Assembly (NCBI RefSeq): GCF_023100685.1
Contig: NZ_CP090064.1
Location: forward strand, 1,984,001 to 2,048,000
Length of the DNA: 64,000 nt
Direction of reading: 5' to 3'
From: Proteus vulgaris
GTDB lineage: Bacteria; Pseudomonadota; Gammaproteobacteria; Enterobacterales; Enterobacteriaceae
Shown here: piece after piece, positions 39,649 to 49,674 of the stretch
Layout of the letters: each line of letters begins with the position of its first letter
How positions within the stretch are numbered: the stretch's first letter is position 1
Notes under the pieces: generated by a model
What the model saw: the letters and a program-made list of their open reading frames with translations, nothing else
Database searches by the model: none
Told to the model about the DNA's origin: nothing
Program-made: the position numbers and the translations under genes

Positions 39649-40725
39649 TTAATGCCCATAAACACGAGGGCGTGTATAGCTATCGATTAAAGGTACAGCG
39701 ATATTGGCAAGTAATACTGAAAAGGCAACAGCGTCTGGATATCCACCATAAACACGGATAACCCAAACTAATAAACCAATCATTCCCGCATAAATTAAAC
39801 GACCTTTAGGGGTTGTAGAGGCACTTACAGGATCAGTCGCTATGAAGAAAGCCCCTAACATTGTTGCCCCTGAGAAGATTTGTAATAGGGGTTGCGAGTA
39901 ACGAGTAGGATCGATCCCCCAACTAATAACCGAACATAAGGCTAACATTGAGATCATCGCAACAGGGATATGCCAGCTAATAATGCGTTTATAGAGCAGA
40001 ACTAATCCACCTACTAAATAAGCTACATTCACCCACTGCCATCCAATGCCGGCAAACTCACCTTGTAAAATAGGTGTCGCTAACACTTCATCAATAGAAT
40101 GAGTTAATAATCCAGTTTTAAAACTATCAAGAGGTGTAGCTTGTGTAATGCCATCAACAGAGCGTCTTAAATCTTCAAGTGTTAAGCCTGATGATGTATG
40201 ACCTGTAAAGAAAATACTTAAACTGTCCATGACATTGTAAGAGACTGCTTGTAATTCAACAGGAGGCATCCACGATGTCATTTGTACTGGGAATGAGATA
40301 AGTAAAACTACATAACCTACCATTGCGGGGTTAAATGGATTTTGCCCTAAACCGCCATAAATATGTTTTGCGATAACGACAGCAACAAAGGTACCTAAAA
40401 CAATGATCCACCATGGTGCCAAAGGCGGAATGCTAATTGCGAGCAATACACCAGTAAGCAGTGCGGAATTATCTTTAAGGTAAAGTAATGGATCTTCTTT
40501 TTTGAGTTTTACGCATACAGTTTCAGCCACAAGCGCAACGATGATGGCTAATATAATTTGGTAAATAGTGCCTAAACCAAAAAAATAGATCTGACTGATG
40601 ATCCCCGGTAATGCTGCTAATGTAACCCATAGCATAACTTGGCTGGTGGATTGTTGATTATGCGTAAAAGGGGAACTCGCAATTTTTAATTTACTGTTGT
40701 TATTTTGTATCGGTCTAAATTTCAT
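39649..40725 (-). CDS. rsxD: Electron transport complex subunit RsxD
   Basis: 358 residues, ten or so membrane segments. The covalent flavin motif appears as [19 protein letters not shown]. The [18 protein letters not shown] and [20 protein letters not shown] segments match RnfD/NqrB. It is 6 bases after rsxC and 15 bases before rsxG. Confidence 0.96.
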   Translation of the reverse strand: MKFRPIQNNNSKLKIASSPFTHNQQSTSQVMLWVTLAALPGIISQIYFFGLGTIYQIILAIIVALVAETVCVKLKKEDPLLYLKDNSALLTGVLLAISIPPLAPWWIIVLGTFVAVVIAKHIYGGLGQNPFNPAMVGYVVLLISFPVQMTSWMPPVELQAVSYNVMDSLSIFFTGHTSSGLTLEDLRRSVDGITQATPLDSFKTGLLTHSIDEVLATPILQGEFAGIGWQWVNVAYLVGGLVLLYKRIISWHIPVAMISMLALCSVISWGIDPTRYSQPLLQIFSGATMLGAFFIATDPVSASTTPKGRLIYAGMIGLLVWVIRVYGGYPDAVAFSVLLANIAVPLIDSYTRPRVYGH

Positions 40726-40731
40726 CTGTGA

Positions 40732-43392
40732 TTAATCCAAGGTAACTTCTTCTTTAGCTCGACGTTGTTCGGCTTCTTTTTTCGCTTTTACTCTGGCAAT
40801 AGCGGCCGCAACGGCTGCTTTGCGCGGATCGACATCTTCGGCTTCTGCTTTTTCAACAGGAGCTTCAGCGGCTGGTGTTGTTTGAGAAGCTTGCTGTGCT
40901 TTTTTCGCTTTCACTCTGGCAATAGCGGCCGCAACGGCAGCTTTGCGTGGATCGACATCTTCGGCTTCTGCTTTTTCAACAGGAGCTTCAACGGCTGGTG
41001 TTGCTTGAGAAGCTTGCTGTGCTTTTTTCGCTTTCACACGAGCCAATGCGGCCGCAACGGCAGCTTTGCGTGGATCGACATCTTCGGCTTCTGCTTCTGC
41101 TTTTTCAACAGAAGCTTCAACGGTTGGCGTTGCTTGAGAAGCTTGTTGTGCTTTTTTCGCTTTCACACGAGCCAGTGCGGCCACAACAGCTGCTTTGCGT
41201 GGATCGACATCTTCGGCTTCTGCTTTTTCAACAGGAGCTTCAACGGCTGGTGTTGCTTGAGAAGCTTGCTGTGCTTTTTTCGCTTTCACACGAGCCAATG
41301 CGGCCGCAACAGCTGCTTTGCGTGGATCGACATCTTCGGCTTCTGCTTTTTCAACAGGAGCTTCAACGGTTGGCGTTGCTTGAGAAGCTTGCTGTGCTTT
41401 TTTCGCTTTCGCTCTGGCAATAGCGGCCGCAACGGCAGCTTTGCGTGGATCGACATCTTCGGCTTCTGCTTTTTCAACAGGAGCTTCAACGGTTGGCGTT
41501 GCTTGAGAAGCTTGTTGTGCTTTTTTGGCTTTCACACGAGCCAGTGCGGCAGCAACAGCTGCTTTGCGTGGATCGACATCTTCGGCTTCTGCGTTTTCAA
41601 CAGGAGCTTCAACGGTTGGCGTTGCTTGAGAAGCTTGTTGTGCTTTTTTCGCTTTCACACGAGCCAATGCGGCCGCAACAGCTGCTTTGCGTGGATCAGC
41701 ATCTTCGTTGTCACTTACTGTATTATCATTTGAGGCTTCTAATGCTTTTTGCTGTGCTAATTTGGCTGCTTGTTTTGCTCTGACTTCTTCTTTACGCTTT
41801 CTACGTGCGGCGATAGCAGCTGCGTTATCTGGCTCTTCACCTGCTTTCACAGAAATAATTTTACCGATACTCTGTTTTTCTTTTACACGAGAGAGCGCAG
41901 ATTGAACTTCATTATGTTCATTATCATCAAGTTTAACCGCCGCACGTTGATGCCTTGCTTCACGCTCAAGTTTTTCACGCTCCATGCGTAATTTTTTGGC
42001 TTCAAAACGCGCTTTAGCTTCAGCTGCTCGTTTTGCTTCTGCATCAATTTCACGTATTTCAGCCTTTTCTTGGCGATAGTATTGAACTAACGGAATATTA
42101 CTTGGGCAAACAAACGCACAAGCACCACATTCAATACAATCAAATAAATTATGCTGTTGTGCTTTCTCATGCTCTTTACCTTTACTAAACCAGTAAAGTT
42201 GTTGAGGTAATAAACCACTAGGGCAAGCATCAACACAATGACCACAACGGATACACGCCTCTTCAAGATTATCTGTATCCATTTCTTCAACTGAAGGGAT
42301 AAGTAGGCAGTTGGTTATCTTAACAACAGGGGCATTTAAGTCAGGTAAGGTAAAGCCCATTAATGGCCCACCCATAATCACCATTTGTTCAGAGCCTGCA
42401 ACAAATCCCGCTTGTTTTAGCAATGAATAAATAGGGGTACCCAAACGTGCCCAGAAGTTACCCGGTGTTTTGGCACCATTACCAGTGATCGTGACAACAC
42501 GTTCAATTAAAGGCTCATCATCAATAATGGCACGCTTGATAGCAACAACAGTACCCACGTTTTGCATCAAAACACCAATATCAGATGAACGACCACCTGA
42601 TGGCACTTCTTTACCTGTTAAGATCTTGGTCAGTTGTTTAGCACCGCCAGAGGGATATTTTGTGGGAATGACACGAATAAAAATTCGTTTCTCATCAGGG
42701 ACGGCATTTAATGCCAATTTCAATGCTTCAATAGCTTCAGGTTTGTTATCTTCAATACCAATTAACACTTCATCAGGACAGAGAAGGTGAATTAATACCT
42801 GACAACCAGCAATCACTTCATCAGCATGCTCTTGCATTAAGCGATCATCCGCTGTGATATAAGGTTCACATTCTGCTGCATTGACAATCAGTGTGTTAAC
42901 TAAATCACCACCGCCTTTTAATTTTGAAGCAGTCGGGAATCCGGCGCCTCCTAATCCAGCAATACCCGCTTCATGGATACGAGCGAGTAAAGTCTCTTTG
43001 CTTTGCGATTGGTAATCAGTGAGCGGGAACTGTTCACGCCATTCATCTTTACCGTCAGATTGAATTCTTACGGCAATTTCAGGTAATCCCGAAGGGTGAG
43101 CACTTGGAAAAGGCTCTATAGCAGTGACAGTACCAGAAATAGACGCATGAACAGGGAGTGTTCTGCCAACACCTTTAGTCAAAGGTTGGCCTTTTAAAAC
43201 ATGTTCACCCTCGCTAACACAAAGTTGACCAGGTACGCCTAAGTGTTGATGAATAGGGACAATTACTTCATCAGGCAATTGTGCTATACGCATTGGTGTG
43301 CGACTTGACTGTAATTTCATTTCAGGAGGATGAATACCGCCTTTAAAATCCCAGATTTTATCTTTTTTAAATAACGAAAAGAGATTAAACAT
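40732..43392 (-). CDS. rsxC: Electron transport complex subunit RsxC with expanded repeat tail
   Basis: 886 residues, against about 740 in E. coli. The conserved core (about 1-480) has the NADH/FMN-binding [19 protein letters not shown] region and two [4Fe-4S] motifs, [15 protein letters not shown] (about 377) and [16 protein letters not shown] (about 416). A charged coiled-coil follows (about 440-560). Residues 566-886 are eight tandem units starting DPRKAAV, each 41 residues except one with two extra. RsxC is thought to take electrons from NADH. The start overlaps the end of rsxB by 8 bases. Confidence 0.96.
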   Translation of the reverse strand: MFNLFSLFKKDKIWDFKGGIHPPEMKLQSSRTPMRIAQLPDEVIVPIHQHLGVPGQLCVSEGEHVLKGQPLTKGVGRTLPVHASISGTVTAIEPFPSAHPSGLPEIAVRIQSDGKDEWREQFPLTDYQSQSKETLLARIHEAGIAGLGGAGFPTASKLKGGGDLVNTLIVNAAECEPYITADDRLMQEHADEVIAGCQVLIHLLCPDEVLIGIEDNKPEAIEALKLALNAVPDEKRIFIRVIPTKYPSGGAKQLTKILTGKEVPSGGRSSDIGVLMQNVGTVVAIKRAIIDDEPLIERVVTITGNGAKTPGNFWARLGTPIYSLLKQAGFVAGSEQMVIMGGPLMGFTLPDLNAPVVKITNCLLIPSVEEMDTDNLEEACIRCGHCVDACPSGLLPQQLYWFSKGKEHEKAQQHNLFDCIECGACAFVCPSNIPLVQYYRQEKAEIREIDAEAKRAAEAKARFEAKKLRMEREKLEREARHQRAAVKLDDNEHNEVQSALSRVKEKQSIGKIISVKAGEEPDNAAAIAARRKRKEEVRAKQAAKLAQQKALEASNDNTVSDNEDADPRKAAVAAALARVKAKKAQQASQATPTVEAPVENAEAEDVDPRKAAVAAALARVKAKKAQQASQATPTVEAPVEKAEAEDVDPRKAAVAAAIARAKAKKAQQASQATPTVEAPVEKAEAEDVDPRKAAVAAALARVKAKKAQQASQATPAVEAPVEKAEAEDVDPRKAAVVAALARVKAKKAQQASQATPTVEASVEKAEAEAEDVDPRKAAVAAALARVKAKKAQQASQATPAVEAPVEKAEAEDVDPRKAAVAAAIARVKAKKAQQASQTTPAAEAPVEKAEAEDVDPRKAAVAAAIARVKAKKEAEQRRAKEEVTLD
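40777..41697 (-). repeat. Tandem 123-bp coding repeats in rsxC
   Basis: Eight units: seven steps between DPRK codons span 867 bases, i.e. six of 123 and one of 129 (an extra Glu-Ala). Units differ at only a few positions (ALARV/AIARV/AIARA; PTVEAP/PAVEAP/PTVEAS). The near identity at DNA level suggests recent duplication or gene conversion. On the plus strand the array produces a long spurious ORF. Confidence 0.95.
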
Positions 43393-44011
43393 GAGCGTTA
43401 TCCTCCGTCTTTAATGACGGTTCATCTTCAGGTGTTTCTTCAGGCTCTGCTGGAATATTTTTAACAGGGATGGTATTTAAATCCCATTTCCAATTTGAGG
43501 TTGTTACTTTGACTGGCACTAAGGTAATACAGTCAGTAGGGCAAGGTGGAACGCATAAGTCACATCCAGTACATAAGTCTTCAATAACCGTATGCATTGC
43601 GCGTGTTGCACCTACAATGGCATCAACAGGGCAAGCTTGAATACACTTAGTACATCCTATGCAATTATCTTCATCAATTAAGGCGACTTTTCTAACGGGA
43701 TTTAATGCTTCTTCGTCACCATCAAGCGGTTGAGGTTCAACACCCATTAGTTCTGCGATTTTTAACATCACTTGTTCGCCACCCGGCGCACAACGGTTAA
43801 TCATCTCACCATTGTTTGCAACCGCGTCGGCATAAGGGCGACAACCAGGATGTCCACATTGCCCACATTGACTCTGTGGCAAAATAGCATCTATTTTTTC
43901 AACAATAGGATCTTCTTCCACTTTAAAACGACGCGCGGAATAGCCCAAAATTAGCCCAAAGATAAGACCTAGCGCACCAAGTACGCCAATTGCTATCCAT
44001 AAAGAATTCAT
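43385..44011 (-). CDS. rsxB: Electron transport complex subunit RsxB
   Basis: 208 residues. An N-terminal membrane anchor (about 5-25), a Cys motif [15 protein letters not shown] (about 48-62) for one cluster, and two ferredoxin-type [4Fe-4S] motifs, [16 protein letters not shown] (about 117) and [16 protein letters not shown] (about 147). Its ATG shares the A of the rsxA TAA stop at 44011. Confidence 0.96.
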   Translation of the reverse strand: MNSLWIAIGVLGALGLIFGLILGYSARRFKVEEDPIVEKIDAILPQSQCGQCGHPGCRPYADAVANNGEMINRCAPGGEQVMLKIAELMGVEPQPLDGDEEALNPVRKVALIDEDNCIGCTKCIQACPVDAIVGATRAMHTVIEDLCTGCDLCVPPCPTDCITLVPVKVTTSNWKWDLNTIPVKNIPAEPEETPEDEPSLKTEDNAHV

Positions 44012-44592
44012 TACAGTTTCACCAAACCACTAAAACCCATAAAGGCGAGAGACATTAAACCTGCGGTAATTAAACCAATTGATGCACCTTTAAATGGCGC
44101 AGGGACATTTGCCACTGCTAACCTTTCTCTAATGGCGGCAAATAATACCATCACAAGAGAAAAACCTACTGCTGCACCAAAACCATAAACAGCCGACTGC
44201 ATAAACGTGTGTGCTTGATTGATATTTAATAACGCAACGCCTAAGACAGCACAGTTTGTGGTAATTAAAGGTAAGAAGATCCCCAACAAACGATAGAGTG
44301 TCGGGCTTGTTTTTCTTACAACCATTTCAGTGAATTGTACAACTACTGCAATAACTAAAATAAAGCTCAGTGTGCGTAAATAAAGTAAGTCCAAAGGAAC
44401 TAAAATAAAGTTATCCATCAGCCATGAACTAATAGAGGCGAGAGTCATAACAAAGGTCGTCGCAAATCCCATACCGATCGCGGTTTCTAATTTTTTTGAT
44501 ACACCCATAAATGGGCATAAACCTAGGAATTTGACGAGTACAAAGTTATTCACCAATACGGTGCCGACGAATAGAAGCAAGTAATCAGTCAT
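44011..44592 (-). CDS. rsxA: Electron transport complex subunit RsxA
   Basis: 193 residues, the E. coli length, with six membrane segments. [19 protein letters not shown] and [20 protein letters not shown] carry the paired Cys characteristic of RnfA/NqrE. It is the first gene of the rsx operon, 95 bases after the ydgK-like gene and its terminator. Confidence 0.97.
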   Translation of the reverse strand: MTDYLLLFVGTVLVNNFVLVKFLGLCPFMGVSKKLETAIGMGFATTFVMTLASISSWLMDNFILVPLDLLYLRTLSFILVIAVVVQFTEMVVRKTSPTLYRLLGIFLPLITTNCAVLGVALLNINQAHTFMQSAVYGFGAAVGFSLVMVLFAAIRERLAVANVPAPFKGASIGLITAGLMSLAFMGFSGLVKL

Positions 44593-44623
44593 TGTTATGC
44601 CAAAATTGTTAAACAGAGAAACA

Positions 44624-44648
44624 AAAAGCCTCCTGAAATAAAGAGGCT
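44624..44648 (-). terminator. Terminator between ydgK and rsxA
   Basis: On the minus strand AGCCTCTT and AGGAGGCT form a stem (one mismatch) followed by TTTTTG. It separates ydgK from the rsx operon. Confidence 0.7.
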
Positions 44649-44686
44649 AAACAAGCGTATATAATATCAAGGGTGAAGATACGAAG

Positions 44687-45154
44687 TTATCGAACTTGTG
44701 TGAAAGTTTCACGAACACGTTTAGAGTACTTGATATAAGGCACAAAGCAGACAGTCGAGAAGACAGACCATAGAAGAGATTTTAACGCTGTTTGGTCATC
44801 TACAGGCGCAAAGCCAAAGCTTTTGATCGCTAATAGTAAGTTGATAAGTAACCATAAAATAAATAAACGTGGAAAGTTTTTAGCGCGATAAAAAAACTGG
44901 CGTAGTAGATATACCGTAAAACCAAACATCACCCACGTGGTTAACGCAGAGAGATACCAACTTGATATTAAATGAAAAGGAAGCTGGTGGAGGATCGAAA
45001 AATCCGCAAAATATTTAAGAACGTAGAGAACAGACATCAAGCCAGAGCCAATAATTGATAAGATCATATAAGCCAATGGCGCAAGTAGCCATCCAGTTAT
45101 AGGCGCCTTTCCTGAAAGGTTATTCTGCGTGTTTGCTTTGAGATCAAATTTCAT
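44687..45154 (-). CDS. ydgK: DUF2569 inner-membrane protein (YdgK-like)
   Basis: 155 residues with four hydrophobic segments (APLAYMILSIIGSGLMSVLY, WYLSALTTWVMFGFTVYLL and two more). The GWLLAPLAYMI start and the spacing of segments match DUF2569. It lies immediately upstream of rsxA on the same strand, as ydgK does in E. coli. Function unknown. Confidence 0.82.
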   Translation of the reverse strand: MKFDLKANTQNNLSGKAPITGWLLAPLAYMILSIIGSGLMSVLYVLKYFADFSILHQLPFHLISSWYLSALTTWVMFGFTVYLLRQFFYRAKNFPRLFILWLLINLLLAIKSFGFAPVDDQTALKSLLWSVFSTVCFVPYIKYSKRVRETFTQVR

Positions 45155-45285
45155 TAATTAATTATTCCTACTCGTGTGTATAGAACTAAACGAGATATTA
45201 TCACAAACTTTGTTATTATTTATTTAGCTACAAAAGTGAAAGTGATTTTTATTAATAAAAAAGCAGATAAAAATAGGATAGGGTT

Positions 45286-46329
45286 ATGGCAAATAAACTC
45301 AATGTTGGGATTATCGGGTATGGCTATGCAAGTAAAACCTTTCATGCTCCCTTAATTACAACTACCGAAGGCTTAAACCTCAGTGCAATTTCAAGCTCTG
45401 ATGAAAATAAAGTCAAACAAGATTTTCCTCACATCACGGTTTATGCAGCTCCTCAAGCACTTATTAATGATCCTTCAATAGACTTAATTATTATCCCTAC
45501 ACCGAATAATACTCACTATTCGTTAGCTTCACAGGCTTTGGAAAAAGGTAAACATGTTGTTATTGATAAACCGTTTACACTAACACTGGAAGAAGCAGAA
45601 AAATTATCTCAACAAGCAACAAATGCCGGTAAGCTACTTTCTGTTTTTCATAATCGTCGTTGGGATTCGGGTTTCTTAACGGTTAAAAAACTTTTAGCAG
45701 ATAAAACACTCGGTGAGATTAGTGCCTATGAAGCTCATTTTGATCGCTTTCGCCCAACCGTGCGTCAACGTTGGCGAGAAGATGCCGGAATTGGTGGCGG
45801 ACTTTGGTATGATTTAGCACCCCATGTTCTTGATCAAGCCGTTTGCCTATTTGGTGAGCCTAAAGCAATTACGGCAGATATTGCTCAATTACGTCCTAAT
45901 GCAAAAAATGCCGATTACTTTCATGCGTTATTAGAATATGACAATCTTAGAGTTATTCTTCATGCTTCTATGCTAGTCGCATCTCCAACACCTATTTTTG
46001 CTATTCATGGAACAAAAGGCAGTTATGTTAAATACGGTTTAGATACTCAAGAAGATGCCTTAAAAGCCGGTTATCTTCCTAATCAAACTTATAATTGGGG
46101 AATGGATAATAAAGATGGTGAATTAACAACATTATCAGCATCCGGTGAGTTAGAAACAACCACGCTTGCTACACTCCCTGGTAATTATCCTGCGTATTAT
46201 CAACAAATTTATCGTGCAATTACATTGGGTGAAGAAAACCCCGTTACGCCAATACAAGCAACTGCCATTATGCGTTTGATTGAAGCGGGCGAAATTTCAA
46301 ATCGTTTAAAACAAACTATTACGCTATAA
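45286..46329 (+). CDS. ydgJ: GFO/IDH/MocA-family oxidoreductase (YdgJ-like)
   Basis: 347 residues. N-terminal Rossmann fold (NVGIIGYGYASKTFHAPLI) with the family Lys in HVVIDKPFTLTLEEAEKL (about 91-108). The C-terminal domain has GGGLWYDLAPHVLDQAV with its conserved Asp/His. Members are NAD(P)-dependent dehydrogenases of sugars or related alcohols; the substrate is not known. Orthologous to E. coli ydgJ by sequence and position next to ydgK. It is divergent from ydgK. Confidence 0.85.
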   Translation: MANKLNVGIIGYGYASKTFHAPLITTTEGLNLSAISSSDENKVKQDFPHITVYAAPQALINDPSIDLIIIPTPNNTHYSLASQALEKGKHVVIDKPFTLTLEEAEKLSQQATNAGKLLSVFHNRRWDSGFLTVKKLLADKTLGEISAYEAHFDRFRPTVRQRWREDAGIGGGLWYDLAPHVLDQAVCLFGEPKAITADIAQLRPNAKNADYFHALLEYDNLRVILHASMLVASPTPIFAIHGTKGSYVKYGLDTQEDALKAGYLPNQTYNWGMDNKDGELTTLSASGELETTTLATLPGNYPAYYQQIYRAITLGEENPVTPIQATAIMRLIEAGEISNRLKQTITL

Positions 46330-46351
46330 GCTAAAGGGAGCGCTAAATCTA

Positions 46352-47341
46352 ATGTCTTGGTGGCAAAAATTAAAACTTGATCCTTTTCTCATGATAATGA
46401 TTTGTGTGGTAACCCTAGCAACGCTATTACCCGCACAAGGGGATATTAAAGTCCTGTTTCAATATCTAACAACAGGCGCTATTGCGCTACTTTTCTTCTT
46501 GCATGGTGCAAAGCTCTCTAGAGAAGCAATACTGGCAGGGCTTGGGCATTGGCGATTACATTTAACCGTATTTGCTAGCACTTTTATTCTTTTCCCTATT
46601 TTGGGGCTAGGATTACAAGTGATTGTGCCTGAATGGATGTCACCAACAGTCTATATGGGTTTTTTATACCTTTGTGCTCTTCCTGCAACCGTTCAATCCG
46701 CCATTGCTTTTACTTCTGTGGCAGGGGGAAATGTCGCCGCAGCTATTTGTAGTGCATCAGCATCGAGCATTCTAGGTGTTTTTCTTTCACCGGTGCTGGT
46801 GGGTTTTTTAATGCAAACGCAAGGCTCAGCAGATGATTTTGATACTGCTGGAGCAATTCAGTCGATTTTACTGCAATTAATGGTGCCTTTTATTATTGGT
46901 CATTTATCTCGCCCTTTAATTGGTCGTTGGGTTGATAAGCATAAGAAATTAGTTAATAGAACAGATCGTTCTTCTATTTTGCTGGTGGTTTATGTGGCGT
47001 TTAGTGAAGCGGTTGTTGAAGGGATCTGGCATAAAATTGACGGCTGGTCGTTACTAACGATTGCTGTAGTGAGCTGTATTTTATTAGCGATTGTCATTTT
47101 TGTGAACGTGTACAGTGCAAGGTTGCTTGGTTTTAATAAAGAAGATGAGATCACCATTGTTTTTTGTGGTTCTAAAAAGAGTTTAGCAAATGGTGTACCA
47201 ATGGCTAACGTGTTATTTCCTGCGGCAACGGTGGGGGTAATGTTATTACCATTAATGATATTCCATCAGATCCAATTAATGGTTTGTGCTGTATTAGCAC
47301 AGCGCTACGCTAATCAAGCTAAAGAAGCTGAAAAGAAATAA
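46352..47341 (+). CDS. Bile acid:sodium symporter-family transporter
   Basis: 329 residues, about nine or ten membrane segments, no signal peptide. FLHGAKLSREAILAGLGHWR, YLCALPATVQSAIAFTSVAGG and FCGSKKSLANGVPMANVLFP match the bile-acid symporter (SBF-like, YfeH type) family. Real substrates in bacteria are mostly unknown. It follows ydgJ by 22 bases in the same direction, so the two may form a small operon. A strong bidirectional terminator follows. Confidence 0.88.
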   Translation: MSWWQKLKLDPFLMIMICVVTLATLLPAQGDIKVLFQYLTTGAIALLFFLHGAKLSREAILAGLGHWRLHLTVFASTFILFPILGLGLQVIVPEWMSPTVYMGFLYLCALPATVQSAIAFTSVAGGNVAAAICSASASSILGVFLSPVLVGFLMQTQGSADDFDTAGAIQSILLQLMVPFIIGHLSRPLIGRWVDKHKKLVNRTDRSSILLVVYVAFSEAVVEGIWHKIDGWSLLTIAVVSCILLAIVIFVNVYSARLLGFNKEDEITIVFCGSKKSLANGVPMANVLFPAATVGVMLLPLMIFHQIQLMVCAVLAQRYANQAKEAEKK

Positions 47342-47402
47342 CATATTTAAGTTGGATGGATAATTAATAGTATTGTTTAAATATTGATTATGAGCCAAAT
47401 AT

Positions 47403-47442
47403 AAAAAAGGCATCGATTTGATTATTTATCGATGCTTTTTTT
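47403..47442. terminator. Bidirectional terminator between the symporter and DUF2007 genes
   Basis: GGCATCGAT (47409-47417) and ATCGATGC (47428-47435), with flanking A and T runs, serve two convergent genes. The T run overlaps the stop of the minus-strand gene. Confidence 0.85.
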
Positions 47443-47875
47443 ATTCACTATGATCTTTGTTGTTTTCTTTTTTATCTAGCAATGAAGAAGGTTGTGACTT
47501 TAACGGAAGAGGCAAACCTAACACAAAGTAAATTAAGAAAACAAAACCTATGTTCAAATAATCTGTTTTATTATTTTTTACCGTTGTCTCTAATTCACAA
47601 TCAATCGGTTCTAGTTGATCGTTTATATTATATTTACCTTGGTAAAGCTCATTAAGTATGGTTTGTGCTTGTTCAAATTCTTTATCATTAACGAGCAGTT
47701 TTACACCTCCGGTTGCTTGAGCATAAACCTGATTGTTCCAAACAATATTTTCATCTAAAAGAATAGCATCAATACCTTCAGATTGGAGAAGTCCTGCTTC
47801 AATTGAAGCATCAATCGGCGATAAGTATTGAGCTAATAATTTATAATGACCTCTTGTTGGGTGAATGTTCCACAT
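47441..47875 (-). CDS. DUF2007-domain membrane protein
   Basis: 144 residues. The N-terminal half is a DUF2007-type signal-transducing domain: YLSPIDASIEAGLLQSEGID, then VWNNQVYAQATGGVKLLVND and FEQAQTILNEL. One membrane segment follows (about 108-125, YLNIGFVFLIYFVLGLPLPL) and a charged tail. It is probably a membrane-tethered cytosolic or periplasmic sensor-like domain; function unknown. Start ATG at 47875 has AAGGAAG upstream. Confidence 0.75.
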   Translation of the reverse strand: MWNIHPTRGHYKLLAQYLSPIDASIEAGLLQSEGIDAILLDENIVWNNQVYAQATGGVKLLVNDKEFEQAQTILNELYQGKYNINDQLEPIDCELETTVKNNKTDYLNIGFVFLIYFVLGLPLPLKSQPSSLLDKKENNKDHSE

Positions 47876-47961
47876 AATTCTTCCTTAATGATAAATAATC
47901 TCTGACGAAGATTAATTTTAGTCTAAGCGTCATTAATGATCCTATCTATTTTTTATGAATA

Positions 47962-47992
47962 TAAAAAAACCATCTGATTAACAGATGGTTTT
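47962..47992 (-). terminator. add intrinsic terminator
   Basis: AAACCATCTG (47967-47976) and CAGATGGTTT (47982-47991) pair. On the minus strand the stem is followed by a T run, 21 bases after add. Confidence 0.88.
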
Positions 47993-48012
47993 GATGAAAA
48001 AAGCATTAAATA

Positions 48013-49014
48013 TTAACGTAAGCTTACTTTTTTAATTAATGCGTCACGTTCAGCTTGGCTAATAAACGCCATTTTTAAACCATTAATTTGAGTTTGGCGA
48101 ATTTGCTCTAGTGTTAATCCCGCAGCTGGTGCTGCAACGTTATATTCGTGTTTTAATTCAATGCCTTCAACAGCAGGATCGTCTGTATTAAGCGATGCAA
48201 TAATGCCATGCTCTAAGAAAGTTTTTAGAGGATGTTCTGCTAATGAATTGATAGTGCTGGTTTGAATGTTTGAGGTTAAGCAAGATTCAATACCAATTTG
48301 ATGCTCTGCGAGATAATCCATTAAACGAGGATCTTCAATAGCCTTAACACCATGACCGATACGACTTGCGCCTAATTCTTTAATTGCGTGCCAGATACTT
48401 TCAGCACCTGCTGCTTCACCGGCATGAACTGTAATATCCCAGCCTGTGTCACGAGCACGATTAAAATGAGGTTGGAATAAGTGACCCGGAAAACCTAATT
48501 CATCACCCGCTAAATCGAGCGCAGTAATTTTATCTTGATGTTTCAACAATCCATTTAATTCTTGTTGGCAAGCATCTTCACCAAAAGTACGGCTTAAAAT
48601 ACCGATTAAACGAATATCTACATCGTGTGATTGCAGTGCGCTTTGTACACCATCAACAATGGCTTCTACGACACCTTCAACAGGCAACTGGTGCTTCATT
48701 GCCATATAATAAGGAGAGAATCGCAGTTCAGCGTAATCAATACCCGCATTAACCACATCCACCACGTTTTCATAAGCAACACGATGACACGCATCTAAGT
48801 CTGCTAAAACTGCTACTCCCCAATCTAATTTTTGTAAGAAACTCACAAGACTTGGCTCATTTTTTGTAATTTGCACATGAGGACGCAAAGCTTCTAATTC
48901 ATAAGCGGGGAGCGCAATATTGTGTTGTTTTGCTAAATCTAAAATAGTTTGTGGGCGGATATTACCATCTAAATGACGATGTAAATCGGTTAAAGGCAAC
49001 TGTGTGTCAATCAC
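48013..49014 (-). CDS. add: Adenosine deaminase
   Basis: 333 residues (E. coli 333). It deaminates adenosine and deoxyadenosine. Zinc ligands are in [16 protein letters not shown] (about 8-23) and VHAGEAAG (about 197); the catalytic [11 protein letters not shown] (about 275) and GHGVKAIED segments are intact. It lies between ydgA-side genes and the rsx side, as in E. coli. Confidence 0.96.
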   Translation of the reverse strand: MIDTQLPLTDLHRHLDGNIRPQTILDLAKQHNIALPAYELEALRPHVQITKNEPSLVSFLQKLDWGVAVLADLDACHRVAYENVVDVVNAGIDYAELRFSPYYMAMKHQLPVEGVVEAIVDGVQSALQSHDVDIRLIGILSRTFGEDACQQELNGLLKHQDKITALDLAGDELGFPGHLFQPHFNRARDTGWDITVHAGEAAGAESIWHAIKELGASRIGHGVKAIEDPRLMDYLAEHQIGIESCLTSNIQTSTINSLAEHPLKTFLEHGIIASLNTDDPAVEGIELKHEYNVAAPAAGLTLEQIRQTQINGLKMAFISQAERDALIKKVSLR

Positions 49015-49674
49015 GTGTTATTTTCCTTTTAATAGAAATAATGAAAATCTATCGTTTATAGTGATTTTCTTATAATCGGGTAAATATAAATGAGTTGCAG
49101 ATTATTATGACTGATTTTTATTTTATTCACTAATGAATAAACTTAAATTGGTTATTTTTAAAACTAAAAATGCCGTTTTTTCTCAATTTTAAGTTAAAAA
49201 ATAGAAAACGAAAAAGAGAGATGTTTATTTATTAGCTACAATATTCAATGCAATTGACGTGTATTATCAAGATAACTGATACATTAAAAATTAAGCTGAA
49301 AACAGAGTTATCATGATAATTGAAATATCTTATCAATTATTCTGATAGATTTGAAAGTGGAGGTTAAGCAAAAAACAGTTTAAATCTTGATTTTCTTATC
49401 ACTTTACCCAATGAGTTACTCATTTTATGATTTCTAATACTTTTGAGTAAACGATAGTGAGATGTTTTTATAAATATAAAAAATTATTTATGCTTATATT
49501 TTATTCATTAAAATAAAAAACAATATATCTCTTTTATTAAATAAGGAATAAAGAATAGAAAATTGACGCCATAATAAATTGCTGTTTGATGGATATATTT
49601 AACAGCAAATAATTATTTGCATAATAATTATTTTTAATTAAATCCTAATTGTTTAAAACTTAAGGCGTATAAAT
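49015..49674. other. 660-base gene-free region between add and the VWA gene
   Basis: Very AT-rich, divergently flanked, no credible ORF of more than about 30 codons. It contains a weak dyad (ATAATTGA/TCAATTAT at 49316-49340). It presumably holds promoters for both neighbours; I could not assign them. The high AT content is of the kind that binds H-NS. Confidence 0.5.

Noticed and set aside
40777..41697. Direct repeats that might be taken for CRISPR or a VNTR element
   Set aside because: The unit is 123 bases, in frame, with no spacers and no cas genes; it is protein-coding.
40765..41733. 322-residue plus-strand ORF, Phe/Cys-rich, and shorter ones at 40947, 41445 and others
   Set aside because: Antisense to the rsxC repeats; the repetitive residues come from reading the 123-bp array in the wrong direction.
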